The notes under the pieces: model-generated
Told to the model about the DNA's origin: nothing
What the model saw: only the letters and a program-made list of their open reading frames with translations
Databases searched by the model: none
Assembly: GCA_015489295.1 (NCBI GenBank)
Contig: WGAB01000268.1
Span: 1 to 6,248, forward strand
DNA length: 6,248 nucleotides
Reading direction: 5' to 3'
Origin: Caldifarciminota bacterium
GTDB taxonomy: Bacteria; WOR-3; Hydrothermia; WGAB01
Shown: in pieces, positions 1-5,590 of the stretch
Numbering within the stretch: position 1 is the stretch's first letter
How the letters are laid out: each line of letters opens with the position of its first letter
Translations under genes and position numbers: made by a program

Positions 1-1239
1 ACCACCCCCTATACGGGCTGGATCCCGCCGGACCCCGATATCGCCGTGGGCTACGACGACATCGTGGTGGTGGTGAACTCCACCATCCGGTTTTACGACA
101 AACAGGGCAACCAGACCTACTCCAACACCCTGTACAACTTCTTCAGCCCGACGAGTCCCCCGTCCTTCGTGTTTGACCCGCGGGTGGTGTTTGATGTCCT
201 GGACCACCGGTTCGTGGTGGTGGCCCTGGCCATGAACACCTCTACCCAGGAGTCCTACTACCTGCTGGCGGTCTCCACGGATTCCACGGCCGCCGGGTCC
301 TGGTACCAGTGGAAACTGGACGCCACCATGGACGGCGGCACCTCCACCAACAACTGGGCCGACTTTCCGAGCCTGGGCTACAACGACAACGCCCTGTTCA
401 TCACCTCCAACCAGTTCAGCTTCAGCGATGGGTTCCAGTATGCCAAGATCCGCCACATTCCCAAGAGCAACGCCTATGCCGGCGGCGGCTTCGTGTACTA
501 CGATTTTGTCAACCTCCACAACTCGGACGGCAGCCGTGCCTTCACCGTCAAGCCGGCCGAGAGTTATTCCTCCTCTCCCAGTGCGTATTTCCTGAACACC
601 AAGAGCGGCGGCTGGAACAAGGTTTCCCTCTGGCGGATGGACAACACGGGCACGAATTCGCCGACCCTGAGCCTTCAGGCCACGGTGTCGGTGACCTCCT
701 ACAGTGCACCGCCTCCGGCGGTCCAGGGAGGGGACACGGCCCACCTCAATGTCGGGGACTGCCGGATTTCGGGCCCGGTGATCTTCCAGGGGAACCGCCT
801 TTATGCCAGTTTTGCGGAGGCTGCATCCTTCAGCGACGGCACCCATGCCGCGGTCCGCTGGCTCAAGATCAATGTGTCCACCAACAACGCCGAAATTGAC
901 CACAATGGCTGGGGCGCTTCGTACCACGACTACTTTTATCCGGCCGTAAGCGTGGATCCCCACGGCAACATGGTGCTGGTGTGCGCCCGCTCGGGCACCT
1001 CGGAGTACGCGGGCCTTCGGTACACGGGCTGGATTGCCGGCCAGTCCTATCCCGAGCCCTCCACCTGGCTTCGGGCGGGAGACGGTCCCTACGACCGGCG
1101 CGATTCCTACAACCGAAACCGATGGGGCGACTACTTTGATGCGGCCCGGGACCCTGCTAACCCCTATACCGTGTGGATTTACGGCGAGTATGCCACCGGC
1201 AGCAACACCTGGGCCACCTACACGGGCGCCGTGAAATTT
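1..1239 (+). other. Seven-motif beta-propeller-like domain
   Basis: The first 413 residues repeat one blade-like pattern: Pro or Asp, a short strand, a turn with Asp, Asn or Gly, then a hydrophobic strand. Copies begin near residues 11 (DPDIAVGYDDIVVVV), 58 (FDPRVVFDVLDHRFVVV), 119 (WADFPSLGYNDNALFITSN), 185 (PAESYSSSPSAYFLNT), 256 (ISGPVIFQGNRLYASF), 313 (YPAVSVDPHGNMVLVCA) and 375 (WGDYFDAARDP...WIYGEYA). Spacing is 47-71 residues, which fits blades of a seven-bladed propeller. The W-D-F/Y-P-x-L-G and RWGDY...DP motifs resemble a sialidase-like head seen in many secreted bacterial proteins. No Asp-box set or catalytic residues were recognised, so a binding role is more likely than glycosidase activity. 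The fold is inferred from the repeat pattern only. Confidence 0.6.
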
Positions 1240-4200
1240 CAGCCCAATCTGGTGGCGGCCAACGCCTATTCAGGAGAGGATTACCCGATCGTTCCCCGGG
1301 ACACCATGGGGGCTTCCTGGGGCAATGCCCACCTCACACCCACACTGCCGGGAGACACCCAGGGCACCTACCTGAACTTCTCCTATCAGAATGAAGGCCC
1401 CGGTCAGTCCTCAAGCCATTCCGGGCGCCTCTACCTGGATGATGAGGTGTTGGTGGGATACTCCGTCGGTACGATGACCCCCGGTATGTACGCCGGAGCC
1501 CACAACTGGGGCCCCTACTTTGTTCGGGGCGGCCGGCACACCCTGGGCGATTCGGTGGATGTTCACGACGATGTGAGCGAAACCGATGAAACCGACAACT
1601 ATTACGAACGCCAGTTCGTGTGGGAACCGCCCGATCTACAGGCCGACGCACCCTGGGTTCGCTCCGCGCCCCCCGTGCCGGGCAGCGGTGCCCTTCCCAA
1701 TGCCGACGGGTTCCGCTATGTGAAGCCCAGTCTTTATGCCGCCGTGGTGGCCTCAACCCCGGTGCAGGGTGACGACGACTACGACCTGTACCTGTACACC
1801 GACTATGTGGGCAGCGACTCCGGGTTCTCGGTGCTTGCTGGGTACAGCGTGTATGTGAGCGGTGCCACGGACTTCATGGTAGCATCCTGGGGGGTGGCCG
1901 AAGATACCCTGTATCCCGCCGTGGTCCGGTACTCGGTCAACTCCGAAGACGATTTCGTGGTGGAGGCCGATAACTCGGTGGATCACATCTTCGGCGGCGC
2001 CGGCGGCGTCAAAACCGATTCTCTGCCCGGCTCCGAGATCGTGGACATCTTTGAGTGCTACCTGTACGCCGACAGCACCTACCGGTTTTCCTTTGATACC
2101 TTCAGCGGCGGTACCCCCTACATGTACCTCTATCCCGAGACCACGGCCTTCTACCGGCGGGGCAACTACATCAAGTACGCGCTCGGATCCGGTACATTCC
2201 TTTATACCCCAAGCCAGTCGGGCTGGTATCCCCTGGTGGTGTGCAAACCCTCCGCTTCCCATCTCTCGGACGACATCCAGTACACCCTCCGGGTGGAAAA
2301 ACTCAGCCCCGGGACCTGGCTGGGCCTGGTCTCCACCGACTGGCACACGGATACCAACTGGGTAGGCAACGCGGTGCCCACCTCCTTCGTGGATGTGTTG
2401 ATCCCCTCCTGGGCCACGCGGATGCCGGTGGTGAGCAGTGGCACCGGGTCCTGTCGGGATCTCACCATTGAAAGCGGCGCCAGCCTGGAGGTCAGCGGCG
2501 GCCAGAACTTCGTCGCCTACGGGGATGTGGTGAACGAGGGGACCTTGACAGGTCCGGAGGCTTACCACTCCTTCACTGTACAGGGGAACTTCCTCAACTA
2601 CGGTTCCTGGAGCTGTGAAGATTACTCGTACCTGCGCTTTACGGGCGGCGGCACCCACGAACTGGCTACCGTGGACTCGGTGGGAAGCATGACTGTACTC
2701 TCCGGCAACGATGTATACTTGACCGACGGCCTGGACCTCTATGTGCGGGGCATCCTTTACCTCTACGGCTCCCTGAACGCCCGGGCCTCCAACTACTTCG
2801 CCAGCATCCGGAGCCTGGTGGTCTTTGACGGAGGCACCTATATGGGCGACTCCATGACCACCTGGGTCAACTACCTCCGGGTGGATTCCGGGGCCGTGTT
2901 CACCCTGCGGAGCAACCTGGCCGTGGCGGAGATCGGCGTCAACGGCAGCGATTTCCTCCTCAACGGAACCCTGATGGTGGGCGATACCTTCGCGCCGAGC
3001 ATCCTCGTGTACGGCGATCTTTATGTGGGAGCCTACGGCGGCATCGTTCCGGGCCACAGCACCCTGCACTTTGTGGGGAGCCGGAACCAGACCGTGACCG
3101 ATACCTTCCACGCCACCGTCACCTCGCCCGGTGCCTACAATGTGGTGGTGAACAAGACCGCGGGATCCTCGGTCACCGTAGACAATCATGCGCTGATCGT
3201 GGACAACGACCTCAGCATCTACGAGGGCACTCTGCACCTCGGAGCCGCTATAGACACCATCCGGGGCAATGTCACCCTGTACGGAGGCACCCTGGACCTG
3301 GCGGATGATTACTACTGCCAGCTGTATGTAGGCGGCAACTGGGACGACCGGAACGGGGTGTTCCAGGAGACCACCAGCACCGCCTGGCAAACCCCCTGGG
3401 TGGTGTTCTATGGCCTCCAGGAACACCATGTGTGGCAGGGCGCTTCCAATTCCTTCTCCGGTGTAGAGTTTCACGATTCCACCACCTACCTGGAAACCGA
3501 TGTCGCCGCCTACTGGTATTTCAACCTGAGCTATGCGACCCTGAACACCCAGGGCCACGATGTCACGATCCAGCGGTCGTTCCAGATCTGGGATCCGCCG
3601 GGTACCCTGATCCAGGATGCCGGAACAATCGTGGCCCGGGGGATGGATATGATGGGCGGAACCTTCCTGTTGAACGGCGGCAGCCTCTATCTGACCCTGG
3701 ACGACCCCAATGTGCCCGACTGGGACGACTCCTATGCTGTCTTCCAGCCCGGTCCCCAACACCTCACCGCCTTCGTGGATACCGCGGATGTGACCGTCAC
3801 GCAGGCCAGCAGCAACTACTTTGCAAACCTTCTCCTGGACAAGGGGGCCTCCAAAGCCTGGGACCGCCTGCAGCCTCTGCCTCCGCAGCCGGCCGATTCC
3901 CCGCACCGCACCGGCGATCCCACCGGCCTTCTCCCGCGTAAGAAGCCGGCATCTCTGGCGACTTCCCGGAGCGCCGCACCGGAAACCCCGCTGGCGCCGC
4001 CCCGGGCCCACGGCGTGGTGCTCAACTCCAATGTCCAGGTTCACGGTTCCCTCTTTGTGAACGAAGGCACGGAATTGGCCCTGAACGGCCACAAACTTAC
4101 CATCTTTTCCTATGAGTCCGACACCGCCCTGGATCTGGAGGGCACCCTGAGGCTCCAGAACCCCGCCGACTCCCTCATCGTTCCCGTACTGGGCCGCGAT

Positions 4201-5436
4201 GTGCTTGTTGCCTCCACCGGAGAGTTCAACATGTCCAACGGCTATGCACGGATTGATGATGACCTGAGGCTCTATGGCACCTTCGTCCTGAGCGGCGGCG
4301 TGTACCAGACCGACACCCTGGGTGGCTACGGCGACCTCTTTTTCATGGATGGGTCCCATGTCCAGATCTCAGGGGGCCGGATTGAGTACAACTCCGACTG
4401 GTACGCCTACTCTAATTCCAACTGGTCGGTGACCGGTGGTCTGGTTCACCTGTACGGTACAAGTAGTGCCACCTTTGCTAACTACGCCCCCACCCTGACC
4501 CTGAATCACCTGGAAATCGGTGAGGGCACCCATCACAAACGGGCCGACTTCCTCCTGGCCTCCAACACCAAGTTTCAGGTCCAGGGGAACTTTTACCTGC
4601 ACCCGGGGGATTCCGCCTACTTCCCCGGTCATGGTGAACTGGAATGCCTGGGCGACTCCATGCGGGTGGATGGCTATCTGGATCTCGGCAGCCAGGGCAG
4701 CGTGCTCCGGCTGGGCGCGGGCACCCAGGTCCGGGTCCGCAATGGCGGCATGCTGCGGGCCGTGGGCACCCCGAGCTTGCCAGACACCATCACCCATGCG
4801 GGCAGCGGCTACTACGGCATGACCTTCTACTCCGGAACCCGGCTCTCGGCCGAGTACACCGTGTTTGAGTACATGAATGTGAGCGGCGTGCGCCTCCTCA
4901 CTGCCAAACTGGACCCTGCCCATCCGCTGAACCACTGCACCTTCCAGAACTCCTATGTCGGCGGCCGCCTGCTGCTCCTCAATGTGCCTCAAGTGGTGGT
5001 CATTGAGAACGCCACCTTCCCTGAGAACACCTGGGGCGGCTATGTGAATGTGGCAAAGACCAATACGGCGGGCCAGGTGACCTTCGTGGACGCCCAAGGC
5101 ACCTTCGCGGGCGAAGCCTACGAGTATGACCCCTACAACACCATCTTCTGGGAAACCTCGTTCCTGCCGGGCGACGCGAACCACGACGGCGTGGTCAACG
5201 ACCAGGACCTCGTGTATCTCTCCAACTACCTGTACCACGGTGGCCCGGCCCCGAGCCCCTTCAACGCCGGCGACAACGACCACGACTGCGCCGTAACCCA
5301 GGCCGATCTGGAGTACCTGGCGAACTACCTGTACCACGGCGGCCCGGCCCCGAGCCCGTGCGGCACCCTGCCGACGGTGCAACCGGTTCCGCCGGAACGG
5401 CCGGTGCAACAGGTGAAACCTTCGGAAGTCCGGTAG
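1..5436 (+). CDS. Giant multidomain secreted-type protein with C-terminal dockerin (5' partial)
   Basis: The frame is open from base 1 to the TAG at 5434-5436, giving 1811 residues. A GTG at 46 is a possible internal start, but the codons before it (TTPYTGWIPPDPDIA) run into the conserved first propeller motif, so the true start and any signal peptide lie upstream. Residues below count from base 1. Visible modules are a propeller-like head (1-413), a CARDB-like sandwich (about 440-541), a PPC/jelly-roll-like region (about 545-768), a beta-solenoid (about 771-1720), a type I dockerin (1724-1787) and a Pro-rich tail. The composition is acidic and rich in Gly, Asn, Asp, Tyr and Thr with few Cys, which is typical of exported proteins. 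I saw no catalytic motif, transmembrane segment or sorting signal. The role is inferred to be extracellular adhesion, binding or a surface layer. The secreted modular nature is well supported; the exact function is unknown. A terminator follows 20 bases after the stop. Confidence 0.93.
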   Translation, partial: TTPYTGWIPPDPDIAVGYDDIVVVVNSTIRFYDKQGNQTYSNTLYNFFSPTSPPSFVFDPRVVFDVLDHRFVVVALAMNTSTQESYYLLAVSTDSTAAGSWYQWKLDATMDGGTSTNNWADFPSLGYNDNALFITSNQFSFSDGFQYAKIRHIPKSNAYAGGGFVYYDFVNLHNSDGSRAFTVKPAESYSSSPSAYFLNTKSGGWNKVSLWRMDNTGTNSPTLSLQATVSVTSYSAPPPAVQGGDTAHLNVGDCRISGPVIFQGNRLYASFAEAASFSDGTHAAVRWLKINVSTNNAEIDHNGWGASYHDYFYPAVSVDPHGNMVLVCARSGTSEYAGLRYTGWIAGQSYPEPSTWLRAGDGPYDRRDSYNRNRWGDYFDAARDPANPYTVWIYGEYATGSNTWATYTGAVKFQPNLVAANAYSGEDYPIVPRDTMGASWGNAHLTPTLPGDTQGTYLNFSYQNEGPGQSSSHSGRLYLDDEVLVGYSVGTMTPGMYAGAHNWGPYFVRGGRHTLGDSVDVHDDVSETDETDNYYERQFVWEPPDLQADAPWVRSAPPVPGSGALPNADGFRYVKPSLYAAVVASTPVQGDDDYDLYLYTDYVGSDSGFSVLAGYSVYVSGATDFMVASWGVAEDTLYPAVVRYSVNSEDDFVVEADNSVDHIFGGAGGVKTDSLPGSEIVDIFECYLYADSTYRFSFDTFSGGTPYMYLYPETTAFYRRGNYIKYALGSGTFLYTPSQSGWYPLVVCKPSASHLSDDIQYTLRVEKLSPGTWLGLVSTDWHTDTNWVGNAVPTSFVDVLIPSWATRMPVVSSGTGSCRDLTIESGASLEVSGGQNFVAYGDVVNEGTLTGPEAYHSFTVQGNFLNYGSWSCEDYSYLRFTGGGTHELATVDSVGSMTVLSGNDVYLTDGLDLYVRGILYLYGSLNARASNYFASIRSLVVFDGGTYMGDSMTTWVNYLRVDSGAVFTLRSNLAVAEIGVNGSDFLLNGTLMVGDTFAPSILVYGDLYVGAYGGIVPGHSTLHFVGSRNQTVTDTFHATVTSPGAYNVVVNKTAGSSVTVDNHALIVDNDLSIYEGTLHLGAAIDTIRGNVTLYGGTLDLADDYYCQLYVGGNWDDRNGVFQETTSTAWQTPWVVFYGLQEHHVWQGASNSFSGVEFHDSTTYLETDVAAYWYFNLSYATLNTQGHDVTIQRSFQIWDPPGTLIQDAGTIVARGMDMMGGTFLLNGGSLYLTLDDPNVPDWDDSYAVFQPGPQHLTAFVDTADVTVTQASSNYFANLLLDKGASKAWDRLQPLPPQPADSPHRTGDPTGLLPRKKPASLATSRSAAPETPLAPPRAHGVVLNSNVQVHGSLFVNEGTELALNGHKLTIFSYESDTALDLEGTLRLQNPADSLIVPVLGRDVLVASTGEFNMSNGYARIDDDLRLYGTFVLSGGVYQTDTLGGYGDLFFMDGSHVQISGGRIEYNSDWYAYSNSNWSVTGGLVHLYGTSSATFANYAPTLTLNHLEIGEGTHHKRADFLLASNTKFQVQGNFYLHPGDSAYFPGHGELECLGDSMRVDGYLDLGSQGSVLRLGAGTQVRVRNGGMLRAVGTPSLPDTITHAGSGYYGMTFYSGTRLSAEYTVFEYMNVSGVRLLTAKLDPAHPLNHCTFQNSYVGGRLLLLNVPQVVVIENATFPENTWGGYVNVAKTNTAGQVTFVDAQGTFAGEAYEYDPYNTIFWETSFLPGDANHDGVVNDQDLVYLSNYLYHGGPAPSPFNAGDNDHDCAVTQADLEYLANYLYHGGPAPSPCGTLPTVQPVPPERPVQQVKPSEVR
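1318..1623 (+). other. CARDB-like beta-sandwich domain
   Basis: Residues about 440-541 contain YLNFSYQNEGPG, a strand RLYLDDEVLVGYSV, a central G-x-HNWGPYFV segment and the diagnostic closing motif GGRHTLGDSVDVHDDVSETD followed by ETDNYY. That ending (GxHtl...vD....v.EtdetdN) is characteristic of the CARDB (cell adhesion related domain found in bacteria) immunoglobulin-like family. It joins the propeller head to the next module and closes with VWEPPDL, a usual inter-domain linker. The role is probably structural or adhesive. Boundaries are approximate. Confidence 0.7.
1633..2304 (+). other. PPC/jelly-roll-like secreted region
   Basis: Residues about 545-768 look like one or two beta-sandwiches. 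The first half has DDYDLYLYTDYVGSDSGF, then YSVYVSGATDFMVASWG and YPAVVRYSVNSEDDFVVEAD. The second half has ECYLYADSTYRFSFDTFSGG, TPYMYLYPET and SGWYPLVVCKPS, closing with YTLRVEKL. The order of a vulnerable-to-folding strand, a low-complexity turn and a final Tyr-Thr-Leu-x-Val strand resembles bacterial pre-peptidase C-terminal (PPC) type domains, which assist secretion or bind carbohydrate. The assignment rests on pattern only and could be a related unnamed sandwich. Confidence 0.45.
3859..4014 (+). other. In-frame Pro/Ala/Arg-rich insertion within the solenoid
   Basis: Residues about 1287-1338 (starting AWDRLQPLPPQP and ending APPRAHG) contain 12 prolines, five arginines and two lysines in 52 residues and no Gly/Asn-turn beta pattern. 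The flanks join naturally: the upstream strand FANLLLDKGASK and the downstream strand VVLNSNVQVHGSLFVNEG together make the usual 'LxLDK...VxLNSNxxVxGxLxVN' rung. The block is therefore probably a disordered basic loop inserted between two strands of one rung. Neither other + frame gives solenoid-like sequence here, so a compensated frameshift is not supported. It could be a linker, a protease-sensitive site or an inserted repeat element. Confidence 0.6.
4681..5160 (+). other. C-terminal solenoid module (FEYMN...NTWGG type)
   Basis: Residues about 1561-1720 read SVLRLGAGTQVRVRNGGMLR, then a TITHAGSGYYGMTFYSGT segment, LSAEYTVFEYMNVSGV, LDPAHPLNHCTFQNSYVGG, VVVIENATFPENTWGGYVNV and AGQVTFVDAQGTFAGEAYEY, ending DPYNTIFWETS. 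From memory this arrangement recurs as the last solenoid unit before C-terminal anchoring or sorting domains in large secreted proteins of FCB-group bacteria, with the closing 'DPxNxIxW' just ahead of the anchor. Here the anchor is a dockerin. No enzymatic role is evident. Confidence 0.5.
5224..5258 (+). repeat. Dockerin-internal direct repeat, copy 1
   Basis: This 35-base segment encodes NYLYHGGPAPSP in the first dockerin half. It matches the second copy at 34 of 35 positions, differing only at base 5241 (T here, C in copy 2), a synonymous change in a Gly codon. The near identity at third positions exceeds what protein conservation needs. Confidence 0.9.
5323..5357 (+). repeat. Dockerin-internal direct repeat, copy 2
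   Basis: This is the second copy of the 35-base repeat, 99 bases (33 codons) after the first, encoding the same NYLYHGGPAPSP in the second dockerin half. The DNA between the copies, encoding the second calcium loop, is much more diverged from its counterpart. That fits recent gene conversion or duplication of the helix-tail only. Confidence 0.9.
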
Positions 5437-5455
5437 CGGATTTCGGAAGCGGTTT

Positions 5456-5497
5456 TGGGGCGGGGCCGCCCGTACGGGCGGCTCCGCCCCATTTTTT
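5456..5497 (+). terminator. Strong Rho-independent terminator of the dockerin gene
   Basis: The left arm 5457-5472 (GGGGCGGGGCCGCCCG) pairs with the right arm 5475-5490 (CGGGCGGCTCCGCCCC) across a TA centre. That gives 16 pairs including one G-U wobble, and T5456 with A5491 can extend the stem. The innermost pairs would open to a tetraloop or larger loop. Six T residues follow directly (5492-5497). It lies 20 bases after the stop. There is no T tract for the opposite strand, so it acts in the + direction only. Confidence 0.93.
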
Positions 5498-5509
5498 ACC
5501 CTCCGACAC

Positions 5510-5540
5510 ACTGAAAATGTGCCATCTTGACCGTTTCAGT
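5510..5540. repeat. Inverted repeat straddling the miaB -35 region
   Basis: ACTGAAA at 5510-5516 is the exact reverse complement of TTTCAGT at 5534-5540, with 17 bases between. The right arm lies just after the candidate -35 box, so a repressor or other regulator bound here could affect transcription. Seven-base arms with a 17-base spacer can occur by chance, and no known operator is recognised. Confidence 0.35.
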
Positions 5541-5555
5541 CAGAAAGCGTACTTT
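5527..5555 (+). promoter_or_regulatory. Candidate sigma70-type promoter for miaB
   Basis: TTGACC (5527-5532) matches five of six bases of the -35 consensus. After a 17-base spacer, TACTTT (5550-5555) keeps the T, A and final T of the -10 element. The region is visibly more AT-rich than its surroundings and lies between the upstream terminator and the miaB start. Transcription would begin near 5562, leaving a leader of about 30 bases. TTTAAA at 5553-5558 is an alternative -10 but gives a 20-base spacer. Confidence 0.55.
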
Positions 5556-5574
5556 AAAGACTTGCACACCCCGG

Positions 5575-5580
5575 AAAGGA
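5575..5580 (+). promoter_or_regulatory. Shine-Dalgarno site for miaB
   Basis: AAAGGA ends 10 bases before the ATG at 5591 and sits within the purine-rich GGAAAGGA (5573-5580). It supports the choice of this ATG as the start. Confidence 0.75.
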
Positions 5581-5590
5581 CCGAAGAACC

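Larger units (their letters stand above)
2311..5160 (+). other. Long beta-solenoid (right-handed beta-helix-like) stalk
   Basis: Residues about 771-1720 alternate short hydrophobic strands with Gly, Asn or Asp turns, for example LTIESGASLEVSGG, LLNGTLMVGDTF, ILVYGDLYVGAYGG, LIVDNDLSIYEGTLHLG, GNVTLYGGTLDLADD and LFVNEGTELALNGHKLTI. This is the signature of parallel beta-helix stalks in secreted bacterial proteins. It opens with a GTWLGLVSTDWHTDTNWVG module followed by VPTSFVDVLIP, a cap-like entry common before such solenoids. It closes with a separate C-terminal module (residues about 1561-1720). Repeats are diverged and imperfect at the DNA level. One in-frame Pro-rich block interrupts it (3859-4014). 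Its size suggests a long rigid stalk presenting the N-terminal head away from the cell; this is inference. Confidence 0.75.
5170..5361 (+). other. Type I dockerin domain with two calcium loops
   Basis: Residues 1724-1787 contain two F-hand repeats. Loop 1 is GDANHDGVVNDQD with a full ligand set (D1725, N1727, D1729, N1733, D1736). Loop 2 is GDNDHDCAVTQAD with D1758, D1760, D1762, T1766 and D1769; its usual Gly after the third Asp is Cys1763. Each loop is followed by a helix ending YL(S/A)NYLYHGGPAPSP. A second Cys (C1787) follows the second repeat, so a Cys1763-Cys1787 disulfide is possible in the exported protein. Dockerins bind cohesins on scaffoldins, but in non-cellulosomal bacteria the partner is generally unknown. 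No cohesin lies in this window. Confidence 0.93.

Noticed and set aside
309..899. Open frame of 196 codons on the + strand
   Set aside because: It overlaps the propeller coding region in another frame, has Gln/Arg/Pro-rich composition, and has no credible domain.
3821..4060. Compensated frameshift as the source of the Pro-rich block
   Set aside because: The two other + frames give Pro/Arg/Trp-rich or stop-interrupted sequence (TAA at 3939) and no solenoid strands, so no shift restores the repeat.
1753..4359. Open frame of 868 codons on the - strand inside the big gene
   Set aside because: It is exactly in codon register with the + gene. Antisense stops there need TTA, CTA or TCA sense codons, which this GC-rich gene avoids, so the frame stays open by codon bias. 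The + product has recognisable domains; the - product is low-complexity Gly/His/Val sequence without motifs.
5362..5436. Type IX secretion sorting tail or LPxTG-type anchor at the protein end
   Set aside because: The C-terminus is a short Pro-rich tail after a dockerin, without the beta-strand sorting domain and basic end of T9SS tails and without LPxTG followed by a hydrophobic segment.
5421..5449. TTCGGAAG occurring twice around the stop codon (5421-5428 and 5442-5449)
   Set aside because: It is an eight-base repeat 21 bases apart in GC-rich sequence with no further extension, and is likely chance.
4369..5511. Open frame of 380 codons on the - strand
   Set aside because: It has the same register and the same cause as the longer antisense frame, separated from it by a single TCA codon. 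It runs through the dockerin, the terminator and the miaB upstream region, which a real gene would not do.
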